DNA from: SB11 sp037968475
Lineage (GTDB): Bacteria; Bacteroidota; Bacteroidia; UBA8524
Assembly: GCA_037968475.1 (NCBI GenBank)
Contig: JBBKVO010000053.1
Location: 28,221-92,220, forward strand
DNA: 64,000 nt
Direction: 5' to 3'
Shown: piece after piece, positions 8,285 to 17,429 of the stretch
Position numbering within the stretch: position 1 is the first letter of the stretch
How the letters are laid out: each line of letters begins with the position of its first letter
Translations under genes and position numbers: made by a program
Notes under the pieces: model-generated
What the model was told of the DNA's origin: nothing
Database searches by the model: none
Seen by the model: only the letters and a program-made list of their open reading frames with translations

Positions 8285-9001
8285 CTACTTACACAAAACC
8301 CATTCTAAAAAAGGGAATTTCTTAATATCTGCTTTGGCAAACAAATCATTAGTATTATCAACAAGCCTAAAATAAATAACTTGATTTGCCATTGAGGGCT
8401 TTAATATTCCACCGTCTTTTCTTTTTATGATTACTGAAAATATTTGTTTTTCATTATAGATAATAGGCTTATCCAGTGTTACTAACAACCAATCTTTTTC
8501 TTCAGCAACTTCAATTCTTTTAAAAACAGAGCCTGTAACAGGAAATACATCTGCAAAAACCGAATCTTCTTTAAATTTATAAAAAGTAAGTTTTGTGCCT
8601 ACTAAACCCGAAATTCTAAGAAGCCTAAAAACAATCAAAAACAATATAGAAAGTATATTTATATGCACTGTTGTTTTACTAAAAGTAGAACCTGCAAAAA
8701 TTCCAAATTTTAAGCTTACCCCTTGTGTAGCATCCCAATACAAAGAATAAACACTTACACCTGATGGATGAAGGGTAACCCTATCTATAATCACCAATTG
8801 AGCTAATATCCATACAAAAAATAAGGGCTGAAAATATTTATTATTCTTATAAAACAACCACACACCTACTATGCCCACAAGCGACACAACAAATGATGGT
8901 ATATTTAAAAAATACGTCTGTTTATATAATGCAAAAACACTAGCTACTAATACAACTATAGGAAATATAGCCTCTTTTGACGATAGTCTTTCTTTGTTCA
9001 T
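8285..9001 (-). CDS. Integral membrane protein of unknown function
   Basis: 238 residues, ATG at 9001. Four hydrophobic segments occupy roughly residues 12-28, 32-50, 58-72 and 110-130. The C-terminal ~100 residues are soluble and beta-rich (FKRIEVAEEKDWLLVTLDKP region). No family recognised. It is the first gene of the reverse-strand block and is divergent from the acyltransferase gene across 130 bp. Confidence 0.65.
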   Translation of the reverse strand: MNKERLSSKEAIFPIVVLVASVFALYKQTYFLNIPSFVVSLVGIVGVWLFYKNNKYFQPLFFVWILAQLVIIDRVTLHPSGVSVYSLYWDATQGVSLKFGIFAGSTFSKTTVHINILSILFLIVFRLLRISGLVGTKLTFYKFKEDSVFADVFPVTGSVFKRIEVAEEKDWLLVTLDKPIIYNEKQIFSVIIKRKDGGILKPSMANQVIYFRLVDNTNDLFAKADIKKFPFLEWVLCK

Positions 9002-9096
9002 TTAATGAAATAATTACGTTTTTAGTTTCAATTGCAAGATGCAGTATTTTTAATACAACCACTGTAATTGATTATTAAAAACCTAAAGCACTCTTA

Positions 9097-9127
9097 TTTG
9101 TTATTCCAATCAATAGTAGCATTTTTG
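9097..9127 (+). promoter_or_regulatory. Promoter TTTG-N19-CATTTTTG
   Basis: A -33 TTTG (9097-9100) is separated by 19 bp from CATTTTTG (9120-9127), one mismatch from TAnnTTTG. The ATG of the acyltransferase follows only 4 nt later, so the transcript is likely leaderless or nearly so. Confidence 0.55.
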
Positions 9128-9131
9128 TGTA

Positions 9132-10001
9132 ATGAGTGCTGTAGCGTATTATATCCTATACCCTTTCTTATTCTTGCTTTCGTTATTGCCCTTTAGGGTG
9201 CTGTATATCATTTCTGATTTTTTATATTTTGTAATATATACCCTAGCAGGCTACCGCAAAAAGGTGGTGTACCAAAATCTTAAAAATTCTTTCCCCGAAA
9301 AAAGTGATGCTGAAATTGATACCATTGCCAAAAAGTTTTACCGCTTTTTTTGCGATTTGATTCTTGAAACGATAAAAACCCTTACGATTAACGAGCGTTC
9401 GTTACGCAAACACATAAGTTTTGATGATACAAGTTTGTTTGAAAAATATGCAGCCCAAAACCAAAGTGTGATAATAGTAATGGGGCACTTGGGCAATTGG
9501 GAATTGGGAGGAGCACGATTTGCCATTGAACCTCACCACCGTTTGTATGTAATATACCACCCGCTTAGCAATAAATATTTCAACAACCTTATTGTGCACA
9601 TGCGTACTAGGCTGGGCAACCGCCTGTATGCTATGAGTGAGGTATTGCGCGGTATGGTGCGCGATAGGGGTGAGTTGACGGCAACTGCTTTTATTGCCGA
9701 CCAAACTCCACAACCTAATGGTGCTTATTGGACTACATTTTTAAACCAAGACACCCCTGTATTTACGGGTACAGAAAAAATAGCTCAAAAATTTAAGTAC
9801 CCTGTTATTTACCTGTCGATAAAACGTCAAAAAAGAGGACAGTATGTAATGGAATGTGAGCTTTTGGTGGAAAAGCCTGAAAATACAAGCGAAAATCAGA
9901 TATCAGAAATGCACACCCAACGTCTTGAAAAAGACATAATTGAGAATCCTGAAATTTGGTTGTGGACACATAGACGGTGGAAACATAAACGTAATGATTA
10001 A
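9132..10001 (+). CDS. Lysophospholipid / lipid A acyltransferase family protein
   Basis: 289 residues. An N-terminal membrane segment (about residues 5-40) is followed by the LpxL/HtrB-type acyltransferase domain. The catalytic HLGNWE motif is at residues 119-124 (H119, E124 of HX4E), and IADQTPQPNGAY and FTGTEKIA match the later family blocks. It is expected to transfer an acyl chain at the cytoplasmic face of the inner membrane, most likely in lipid A assembly, though aminolipid (e.g. ornithine lipid) acyltransferases share these motifs. The next gene is a fatty acid desaturase, consistent with a lipid-remodelling pair. Confidence 0.88.
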   Translation: MSAVAYYILYPFLFLLSLLPFRVLYIISDFLYFVIYTLAGYRKKVVYQNLKNSFPEKSDAEIDTIAKKFYRFFCDLILETIKTLTINERSLRKHISFDDTSLFEKYAAQNQSVIIVMGHLGNWELGGARFAIEPHHRLYVIYHPLSNKYFNNLIVHMRTRLGNRLYAMSEVLRGMVRDRGELTATAFIADQTPQPNGAYWTTFLNQDTPVFTGTEKIAQKFKYPVIYLSIKRQKRGQYVMECELLVEKPENTSENQISEMHTQRLEKDIIENPEIWLWTHRRWKHKRND

Positions 10002-10008
10002 TTTACAA

Positions 10009-10016
10009 TACCTTTG
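10009..10016 (+). promoter_or_regulatory. -7 box TACCTTTG
   Basis: Exact TAnnTTTG match between the acyltransferase stop and the desaturase ATG at 10033 (16 nt downstream). It suggests the desaturase has its own promoter. Confidence 0.5.
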
Positions 10017-10032
10017 CAGTAAATTATAACGA

Positions 10033-11016
10033 ATGAAGATTGGTAACGACCTAATACTGGCCACCAAAAAATACGCAAAGGAAAATCGCACCAAAAGTTG
10101 GCTGCACACATTTTCAACCTTTTTCCTTCTTACTGCATCATACATAGGGGGTATATATCCTTCTCACTGGGCAATACAGTTGTTTTTTGGCATACTTTCG
10201 GGCTTGTTATTGGCAAGGGCATTTATCATTTATCACGATTACTTGCACAATACCATCCTTTTCGATTCACCTTTGGCAAAAGTCATATTCACCCTGTTTG
10301 GCTTCCACATGTTAGCCCCTGTAAGTGTTTGGAAACGTTCGCACGATTATCACCACCAGCACAACTCAAAACTTTATACGTCAAGCATAGGCTCCTTCCC
10401 TATTGTAACCAAGCAAAAATTTCTCGAGGCTTCAAAAAAAGAACGCTTCGTATACCTTTTCATTCGCCACCCCTTTACCCTACTAACGGGTTATATTTTC
10501 ACATTTTTGTATGGAATGTCGGTGCGCACTTTACTACGTAGCCCATCAAAACATTGGGATGCCATTTTTGCTATCCTATACCATTACGGTATTTTTGTAG
10601 GTGTACTTTTACTATTTGGTTGGGAAAGTGCAGTACTGGGCTTTTTATTGCCAAGTTTTATTGCGGGCGCAATGGGATCGTACTTATTTTATGCACAACA
10701 TAATTTTCCTACGGTAACTTTTCAGGATGCTAAAGACTGGTCGTACATTGATGCTGCCATAAACTCATCAAGTTTTATGAAATTAAGCCCTATAATGAAT
10801 TGGTTTACGGGCAATATAGGTTATCACCATATACACCACACCAACCCACGCATACCCTTTTATAACCTGCCAACAGTATACAAAGAGATGCCCGAGTTTC
10901 AGCAAGGTGCAAAACTCACCTCACTGTGGCCAAAAGATGTTATAAGCTGCCTTCGCCTAAAAGTTTGGGATCCTGAAAAAGGTCGTATGATAGGTTTGAA
11001 AGAGATTTATGCCTAA
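10033..11016 (+). CDS. Membrane fatty acid desaturase
   Basis: 327 residues. The three histidine boxes of the di-iron membrane desaturases are complete: HDYLH at 68-72, HDYHHQH at 104-110 and HHIHH at 265-269. Hydrophobic segments flank them (about 25-65, 80-98, 150-170, 185-225). It should introduce a double bond in an acyl chain at the inner membrane, using ferredoxin or a similar donor encoded elsewhere. Position after the acyltransferase and the family's role in cold response suggest membrane-fluidity control. Regiospecificity cannot be read from the sequence; hydroxylases and ketolases share the boxes but in different spacing. Confidence 0.9.
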   Translation: MKIGNDLILATKKYAKENRTKSWLHTFSTFFLLTASYIGGIYPSHWAIQLFFGILSGLLLARAFIIYHDYLHNTILFDSPLAKVIFTLFGFHMLAPVSVWKRSHDYHHQHNSKLYTSSIGSFPIVTKQKFLEASKKERFVYLFIRHPFTLLTGYIFTFLYGMSVRTLLRSPSKHWDAIFAILYHYGIFVGVLLLFGWESAVLGFLLPSFIAGAMGSYLFYAQHNFPTVTFQDAKDWSYIDAAINSSSFMKLSPIMNWFTGNIGYHHIHHTNPRIPFYNLPTVYKEMPEFQQGAKLTSLWPKDVISCLRLKVWDPEKGRMIGLKEIYA

Positions 11017-11073
11017 TCTTTTTTGCGGATTAGTTACAAAAACTCTTATTGAGTTTTATCATCTTTGTACCCC

Positions 11074-11685
11074 ATGAAATTTATTTGTATTGGTCGCAAC
11101 TATGCCAGCCATGCCAAAGAGCTGCAAAACGAAGTTCCTACCGAACCTGTTATATTTTTAAAACCCGATACGGCACACCTACGCAACAACCTGCCGTTTT
11201 ATATTCCCACTTTTAGCAATGATGTACACCACGAGTTAGAGCTAGTGGTACGTATAGACCGACACGGTAAAAAAATTGAAGAACGATTTGCCCACAAATA
11301 TTATAGCGAAGTAAGTGTAGGTGTTGATTTTACTGCCCGCGACAAACAAAACGAACTAAAAACAAAAGGTTTGCCTTGGGAATTGGCCAAAGCGTTTGAT
11401 TACTCGGCCACAGTGGGCAAAATGGTAGATAAAAACCAATATGCCAGCTTGCAAAATCTTACTATAAAACTGCTAAAAAACGGTGAGCAAGTACAAACGG
11501 GCAATACCGCCGATATGCTTTTTAATATTGATAAAATTATCAGCTTTGTATCGCAATACTTCACCCTAAAAAAAGGAGATTTTATATTTACAGGCACACC
11601 GGCAGGTGTAGGCCGTGTAGATATTGGCGATAAACTGCAAGGTTTTATTGAAGACGAAATACTGTTTGATTTTGAGGTGAAATAA
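11074..11685 (+). CDS. Fumarylacetoacetate hydrolase (FAH) family protein
   Basis: 203 residues from the ATG at 11074; a TTG nine bases upstream is less likely because a CATCTTTG box ends at 11067. FICIGRNYASHAKEL begins the fold, E54 and E56 (HHELEL) and D85 (GVDFTARD) are the metal ligands, and FTGTPAGVG near the C-terminus is a family signature. The short length corresponds to a single FAH domain, as in oxaloacetate tautomerase/acylpyruvate hydrolase-type members. The substrate cannot be fixed. Confidence 0.88.
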   Translation: MKFICIGRNYASHAKELQNEVPTEPVIFLKPDTAHLRNNLPFYIPTFSNDVHHELELVVRIDRHGKKIEERFAHKYYSEVSVGVDFTARDKQNELKTKGLPWELAKAFDYSATVGKMVDKNQYASLQNLTIKLLKNGEQVQTGNTADMLFNIDKIISFVSQYFTLKKGDFIFTGTPAGVGRVDIGDKLQGFIEDEILFDFEVK

Positions 11686-11779
11686 ACTGCCTACATAGCC
11701 ACACACTTTTAGCGGCTATCAACCCATTGTTAACAACTACATTCGCAAAAAAGGGCACAGAAAATGTACTTTGTAGTAT

Positions 11780-13495
11780 ATGATGAGTTGGTTAGTGCGT
11801 TTTTCAATCCTGTATACATTATCTACCTTTCAACCTGTTGCGCCGCAAACAGAATATCCGAAGGGATATTTCCGTTCGCCCCTTGACACCACTTTGTACC
11901 TCTCGGCTAATTTTGGAGCTATTAGAGGTAATCATTTCCACTCGGGTATAGATATTCGCACTTATGGACAAGAAGGCTTGCCTGTGCGTGCCGTTGCCGA
12001 TGGTTATGTGGCCCGCATAAAAGTATCGCCCTACGGCTATGGCAGAGCACTGTACATTAACCACCCCAACGGTTACACCTCGGTATATGCACACCTGCAA
12101 ACCTTTAGCGATGAGATAAACCAATATGTAGAGAAAGAGCAGTACCGCCAAAAAAGTTTTGATATTGATGCTTTTCCTGCACGCAATGCTTTAAAAGTAA
12201 GCCAAAGCGACCTTATAGCCCTTTCGGGCAATAGTGGTGGCAGCACAGGTGCACACCTGCATTTTGAATTACGCCACACCAAAACCGAAGAAATTATAGA
12301 CCCTTTATTATTTAGCTTCCCTGTTGAGGATAGGCTTGCTCCCCGTTTTGCTAACAGCTTTATTATTTACGAGGAAAATGCCGCCTTCAAACACAAAAAC
12401 GGGCATTATCCTTATGTAGAAATTAAACAGAATGTAATAAGCAAAAAATGGGGCGATACCGTAAAAGTAACACCCGGTGGCTATACTTTTGCCGCTTGGG
12501 CTGATGATTATATGACCCCCAATAATAGCGATGTAGGCATTAACTACCTACAACTATACGCCAACGGAAAACAGCAGTTTGCTATGGAACTGCAACGCTT
12601 TGCGTTTGACGAAAGCCGCATGGTAAATTGCCATATTGATTATAACGACTACAAGGCAAGGGGTAAAAAATGGCACAAATGTTTTATTGATAATGGAAAC
12701 ACACTTCCCTTTTACCATCAAACTCAAAAATTTATCAGAGTAACACAACAGCAAGCTGTTTCAGTTACCATAAAAACTAACGATTTAGCAGGCTATGCCG
12801 ATAGTATCACTTTTATTCTTTTGGGTGATAGTACACAATCGCATTTTATGGAGTTTCACCCCGACAATAAACAAGCTAACGAGTTTGTATATCCTGCAAA
12901 AAACAATGTCTTTAAACAAAAAGGATATGATTTTAGCATACCCAAATGGGCGGTATACGATACTATTTTGATGACCACTAAGAGTACAAACCACAAACAC
13001 CGTGATTTGTATGCGCCCTACATTAGCATAATGAAAACAGATATACCGCTGCAAAGAAGTTTCACCGTAAATATTGACATTACCCCCACAAAAGGAATTG
13101 ACCCTGAAAAACTAACCGTAGTAAGGCTTAGCGGTAAAGGATTAAGGTATAAAAGCAGTGAAGGCGGCACCTACAAAAATGGTGTAATAACTGCTACCAG
13201 CAAAAGCTTTGGGGTATACAGCGTAGCTTACGATGATGAAGCGCCTACCATTACTCGCTTTAGCCACAAAGGAGATAAAATAAGTGTTCGCATAGCTGAC
13301 AACCTAAGCGGCATTAGCACTTACAATGCCTATATAAATGGCGATTGGTGGCTAATGGAATACGATGCCAAAAACGATATGCTAACAGGTATTTTACCAA
13401 AAGATTTACCCACAGGCAAACACGAAGTGAAAATAGTTGTTACTGATGAGAGAAAGAATACTAAAACATTTACACAAACTATAGATAAACCATGA
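11780..13495 (+). CDS. M23 family metallopeptidase
   Basis: 571 residues. After an N-terminal signal-like segment (about 1-22), the LytM domain shows HSGID (H54, D58) and HLH (H159, H161), the complete zinc-binding set of active M23 endopeptidases. The remaining ~380 residues are beta-rich domains of unknown role that probably position the enzyme on peptidoglycan or in the periplasm. Two adjacent ATGs (11780, 11783) are both possible starts. The TGA stop overlaps the ATG of the Bcp gene, so the two are translationally coupled. Confidence 0.9.
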   Translation: MMSWLVRFSILYTLSTFQPVAPQTEYPKGYFRSPLDTTLYLSANFGAIRGNHFHSGIDIRTYGQEGLPVRAVADGYVARIKVSPYGYGRALYINHPNGYTSVYAHLQTFSDEINQYVEKEQYRQKSFDIDAFPARNALKVSQSDLIALSGNSGGSTGAHLHFELRHTKTEEIIDPLLFSFPVEDRLAPRFANSFIIYEENAAFKHKNGHYPYVEIKQNVISKKWGDTVKVTPGGYTFAAWADDYMTPNNSDVGINYLQLYANGKQQFAMELQRFAFDESRMVNCHIDYNDYKARGKKWHKCFIDNGNTLPFYHQTQKFIRVTQQQAVSVTIKTNDLAGYADSITFILLGDSTQSHFMEFHPDNKQANEFVYPAKNNVFKQKGYDFSIPKWAVYDTILMTTKSTNHKHRDLYAPYISIMKTDIPLQRSFTVNIDITPTKGIDPEKLTVVRLSGKGLRYKSSEGGTYKNGVITATSKSFGVYSVAYDDEAPTITRFSHKGDKISVRIADNLSGISTYNAYINGDWWLMEYDAKNDMLTGILPKDLPTGKHEVKIVVTDERKNTKTFTQTIDKP

Positions 13496-13941
13496 CATTG
13501 AACGAAGGAGACAAAGCACCAGCATTTAGTGCCAACAACCAAAAAGGTGAAACAGTATCACTAGCTAATTATACAGGCAAAAAACTGGTGTTGTATTTTT
13601 ACCCAAAAGACGATACACCGGGTTGCACTAAAGAAGCGTGTAGCTTACGCGATAACTATAACGTATTGCTAAAACAAGGCTATGAAATATTGGGTGTTAG
13701 CCCTGATAACGAAAAGAAACACCAAAAATTTATTGAAAAATACGAATTGCCTTTTGACCTTTTGGCCGATACCGACCAAGTCGTTGCCAATGCCTACGGT
13801 GTATGGGTTGAAAAAAATATGTACGGGCGCAAGTATATGGGCATAGCCCGCACCACCTTTATTATTGATGAAAAAGGGGTGATAAGCGAAATAATTAAAA
13901 AAGTAGATACAGCGGCTCACGCCGAACAAATACTGAAGTAG
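13492..13941 (+). CDS. bcp: Thioredoxin-dependent thiol peroxidase (PrxQ/Bcp)
   Basis: 149 residues, the usual size. PGCTKEAC carries the peroxidatic C45 and the resolving C50 of an atypical two-cysteine PrxQ. The start codon overlaps the upstream peptidase stop (ATGA). It reduces hydroperoxides in the cytoplasm. Its link to a cell-wall peptidase is unexplained, but such couplings are common in compact genomes. A good terminator follows. Confidence 0.95.
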   Translation: MTLNEGDKAPAFSANNQKGETVSLANYTGKKLVLYFYPKDDTPGCTKEACSLRDNYNVLLKQGYEILGVSPDNEKKHQKFIEKYELPFDLLADTDQVVANAYGVWVEKNMYGRKYMGIARTTFIIDEKGVISEIIKKVDTAAHAEQILK

Positions 13942-13960
13942 TTTTTTAGTCAGAAAAGAG

Positions 13961-13997
13961 AAAATCCCGTCTGCTGTTTGCGGATGGGATTTTTTTA
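13961..13997 (+). terminator. Intrinsic terminator after bcp
   Basis: AAAATCCC with GTCTGC pairs with GCGGAT and GGGATTTT, followed by a T-run, 20 bp after the bcp stop. Confidence 0.85.
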
Positions 13998-14047
13998 TGC
14001 TTGTTCATTTCTTAACCAAAGTTAATAGAAGCCCCAAATGCCCTATC

Positions 14048-14055
14048 TACTTTTG
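14048..14055 (+). promoter_or_regulatory. -7 box TACTTTTG
   Basis: Exact TAnnTTTG match 22 nt before the receptor's ATG at 14078; supports that start over the in-frame upstream TTG/ATG candidates that overlap the terminator. Confidence 0.5.
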
Positions 14056-14077
14056 CACCAAATTTATTGAACAAACT

Positions 14078-16486
14078 ATGATAAAAAGATTTCTCATGCT
14101 AATGGCAGTTTTCACACTGTCGTTACAGGCATTCAGCCAAAATTTTACACAAACCGTCAGGGGTGCGGTTTTAGATGCTGAAAGTAAAACACCTTTATAT
14201 GGTGTACAGGTTACCATTGCAAATTCATCGCCACTAATAGGCACTACTACTGATGAAAATGGTGAGTTTAGGTTTGAAAAAGTTGCCGTAGGAAGAATAA
14301 CCTTACAGTTTTCATACCTAGGCTATACAAACCATACCCTGCCCGATATTGCAGTAATAGCAGGTAAAGAAACCATATTGAGTTTGAATATGGAGGAAAC
14401 CATTACCAATGTTGATGAAGTTGTGGTTACTGCCACACAAAACAAAGGAAATGTGCTGAATGAGATGTCTCTTAGCAGCTCTCGTTCCATATCATCAGAC
14501 GAAACCAACCGATATGCCGGTGGTTTTAACGACCCCGCCCGCATACTATCAAACTTTGCGGGGGTTAACAACTCGCAAGACGGTAGTGCCGATATTATTG
14601 TTAGAGGTAACGCACCTAAATACCTGCAATGGCGACTTGAAGGTATACAAATAACCAACCCTTACCATTTTGCAGATCCAAGCGGATTGGGCAACAGTGC
14701 AAGTGCCTTGAATAACAATATTTTAGCAACTTCAGATTTTTATACAGGAGCTTTTCCGGCAGAGTTTGGCGATGCCCTTTCGGGTGTTTACGATGTGAAA
14801 CTTAGAACGGGCAATAACGAAAAATTTGAATCTATAGTTGGCTTAGGGCTTATAGGTACTGACGTAACATTTGAAGGGCCATTTAAAAAGGGCTATAAGG
14901 GTTCGTATGTTTTTAATTACAGGTTCACCACTATTTCTATAATGGATAAACTGGGTTTGTTTCCTGATATTGGTGGAGTACCCAGTTTTCAGGATGGGGC
15001 TTTTAAAGTAGTGTTACCCACAAAAAAAATAGGCACATTTTCGCTGTTTGGTTTATCAGGCTCAAGCAGTATTAGTTTTAAAAATATTGACCCCGCTATA
15101 TGGACAACACCCGGTACAGGAGCATATAAAGAAGATATTAAGGTGGATTTTAAAAAAAATTCCCACCTTGTAAATACAGGGCTAAAACACACCATTGCCA
15201 TTACAAAAAACAGCTATTTAAATACTACTTTAGCCTACTCGAACAATGGAATTAGCGATAAAACATTTGAAACGCAAACCCGCAACGACTCAGTAATTTA
15301 TGCTAGAGATAACTTTAAAAGTAAAACCAGTAACTCTACGTATAGGCTTAATATTAGTTATCATAATAAGCTAAATGCAAGAAACAGCATACAAATAGGT
15401 AGCAACTACTCTTTATTAAACCAAAACTCTAACATAAGTAATATTGGCGATTCTACTGGCGCTAGGTTTACTTTGGTTGATTTTAATGAAAACATTAGCA
15501 TAGTACGCAATTTTGTTAGCTGGAAATACAGAATAAACAGTCGACTGACTACAGTTGTAGGCATACACAACATGAATGTGCTTTTGAACAATAAAAGCAC
15601 AGTAGAACCTAGAGTTTCTGCCCACTGGCAGATTAACTCGGCAAATGCCTTAAATTTTGGATACGGTATGCACAGCACTATGGAAAGCATACATAACTAC
15701 TATGCTAAAGTACAGATGCCAGATGGAAGCATTACCGAGCCGAATAAAAATTTAGACTTATTAAAAGCACACCACTTTGTTTTGGGTTACGAAAACAGAT
15801 TATCAAAAAATTTAAGGGCAAAGATTGAAGTTTACTATCAGCACTTGTATGACCTTCCTGTAGAGAACAATGACTCCAGCTCATACGCCACCATTAACGA
15901 AAGCTTAGATATTAAGTTTTTAGACCTTGTAAACAAAGGCACAGGCAAAAACTACGGTGTAGAAATAACCCTTGAACGCTTTTTTGCCAACAACTACTAC
16001 TTTTTAATTAATGCTTCTTTGTTTAATTCTAAATACAAAGCGCTTGACGGTGTAGAAAGAAACACGGCTTTTAACAGTAACTATTTGGTAAACTTTTTAT
16101 TTGGAAAAGACTTTACCAAATTGGGTAAAAAACAAAACAAAACCTTTGCTATAAATACCAAACTGTTTGTAGGCGGCGGTAAGCGAATAATACCCCTATT
16201 GCGTGATGGTAACGGCAATTTGGCAGTAGACCCTGTAAACGACCGTTACTACGATAATAGCAAGGCATACAACAACTATATTGATGATATTTATACTCTT
16301 ACCGTATCATTTAGCTATAAATGGGACAAGCCCAAACGTACCCACGAGTTGTTTTTAAATATTGATAATATAACAAACAATAAACCACGACTTAACGAAT
16401 ACTATTCGCCTAAAAAGGCTAGCTCAATTGGTTATACAACACCTTTTGGAATTTTCCCTAACCTTATGTACCGTATTTATTTTTAG
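14078..16486 (+). CDS. TonB-dependent outer-membrane receptor
   Basis: 802 residues from the ATG at 14078. Signal peptide about 1-21, a carboxypeptidase-like regulatory domain (about 25-110, with TTDENGEFRFEKVAVG), then a plug domain (DIIVRGNAPKYLQWRLEGIQ) and a C-terminal beta-barrel. It imports a ligand across the outer membrane with TonB-ExbBD energy. No SusD partner is adjacent, so it is not a classic SusCD pair; siderophore, peptide or other cargo is open. Flanked by its own promoter and a bidirectional terminator, it is monocistronic. Confidence 0.93.
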   Translation: MIKRFLMLMAVFTLSLQAFSQNFTQTVRGAVLDAESKTPLYGVQVTIANSSPLIGTTTDENGEFRFEKVAVGRITLQFSYLGYTNHTLPDIAVIAGKETILSLNMEETITNVDEVVVTATQNKGNVLNEMSLSSSRSISSDETNRYAGGFNDPARILSNFAGVNNSQDGSADIIVRGNAPKYLQWRLEGIQITNPYHFADPSGLGNSASALNNNILATSDFYTGAFPAEFGDALSGVYDVKLRTGNNEKFESIVGLGLIGTDVTFEGPFKKGYKGSYVFNYRFTTISIMDKLGLFPDIGGVPSFQDGAFKVVLPTKKIGTFSLFGLSGSSSISFKNIDPAIWTTPGTGAYKEDIKVDFKKNSHLVNTGLKHTIAITKNSYLNTTLAYSNNGISDKTFETQTRNDSVIYARDNFKSKTSNSTYRLNISYHNKLNARNSIQIGSNYSLLNQNSNISNIGDSTGARFTLVDFNENISIVRNFVSWKYRINSRLTTVVGIHNMNVLLNNKSTVEPRVSAHWQINSANALNFGYGMHSTMESIHNYYAKVQMPDGSITEPNKNLDLLKAHHFVLGYENRLSKNLRAKIEVYYQHLYDLPVENNDSSSYATINESLDIKFLDLVNKGTGKNYGVEITLERFFANNYYFLINASLFNSKYKALDGVERNTAFNSNYLVNFLFGKDFTKLGKKQNKTFAINTKLFVGGGKRIIPLLRDGNGNLAVDPVNDRYYDNSKAYNNYIDDIYTLTVSFSYKWDKPKRTHELFLNIDNITNNKPRLNEYYSPKKASSIGYTTPFGIFPNLMYRIYF

Positions 16487-16515
16487 ACGTTTATAACGCT
16501 GCAAAAACTTGCACA

Positions 16516-16559
16516 AAAAACCCCAACACTTTTGAACAATCAAAAGTGTTGGGGTTTTT
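16516..16559. terminator. Bidirectional terminator between TonB receptor and menB
   Basis: A 20-bp perfect stem (left arm 16516-16535, right arm 16540-16559) has a 4-nt loop; A-runs and T-runs at both ends serve convergent transcripts. Confidence 0.9.
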
Positions 16560-16601
16560 GCTATTTGCCAAATTTTAGAAATTTGACAAATAGTATATCG
16601 A

Positions 16602-17429
16602 TTAAGGGAATTTAGGGTATTTACTAAAATCGGGTTTACGTTTTTCTACAAAGGCATTTTTACCTTCTTTGCCTTCTTCGCTTAGGTAGTATAGTAGGGT
16701 GGCGTTTCCTGCCAGTTCTTGTATACCCGCTTGGCCGTCCAACTCAGCATTGAAAGAGCTTTTTAGCATACGTAATGCTATGGGCGATTTTTCTAATATT
16801 TTATTACACCACTCCACAGTAGCTTGTTCCAACATTTCCAAAGGCACTACTTTGTTTACCAAGCCCATGTTTAATGCCTCAGTAGCATCATATTGATCGC
16901 ACAAAAACCATATTTCGCGGGCTTTTTTCTGTCCCACAATACGCGCAAGGTACGATGCTCCAAAACCACCGTCAAAACTACCCACATTGGGGCCGGTTTG
17001 TCCAAACCTAGCATTTTCGGCAGCAATAGTAAGGTCGCACACCACGTGCAATACGTGTCCACCACCAATTGCCCAACCTGCAACGGCTGCAATAACTGGT
17101 TTTGAACTACGACGGATAAGCATTTGCAAATCCAACACATTTAGGCGGGGTACACCATCATCGCCCACATATCCGCCTTCGCCACGCACTTTTTGGTCGC
17201 CACCACTGCAAAAGGCTTTTCCGCCTTCGCCCGTCAAAACAATCACACCAATATCTTCGCGTTCGCGGCAAATATTCATGGCATCAATCATTTCTTTTAC
17301 GGTAAGTGGTGTAAAAGCATTGTGTACCTGTGGGCGGTTAATGCTTATACGCGCAATACCATTGTGCTGATGAAAAAGAATTTCTTCGTATTCTTTTATG
17401 GTTTCCCAATTATATTTTATCCAATCCAT
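16602..17429 (-). CDS. menB: 1,4-dihydroxy-2-naphthoyl-CoA synthase MenB
   Basis: 275 residues, normal length. Crotonase fold with oxyanion-hole segments CSGGDQK and GWAIGGGHVLH, and the MenB-specific QTGPNVGSFDGGFG loop and C-terminal EKRKPDFSKYP. It cyclises o-succinylbenzoyl-CoA to DHNA-CoA in menaquinone synthesis. The 5' end overlaps menD by 20 bp, so the pair is cotranscribed. Presence of MenD and MenB shows the classical rather than futalosine pathway. Confidence 0.96.
   Translation of the reverse strand: MDWIKYNWETIKEYEEILFHQHNGIARISINRPQVHNAFTPLTVKEMIDAMNICREREDIGVIVLTGEGGKAFCSGGDQKVRGEGGYVGDDGVPRLNVLDLQMLIRRSSKPVIAAVAGWAIGGGHVLHVVCDLTIAAENARFGQTGPNVGSFDGGFGASYLARIVGQKKAREIWFLCDQYDATEALNMGLVNKVVPLEMLEQATVEWCNKILEKSPIALRMLKSSFNAELDGQAGIQELAGNATLLYYLSEEGKEGKNAFVEKRKPDFSKYPKFP

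Noticed and set aside
10098..10541. 147-residue plus-strand frame inside the desaturase gene
   Set aside because: Overlaps a gene with all three histidine boxes; no recognisable domain.
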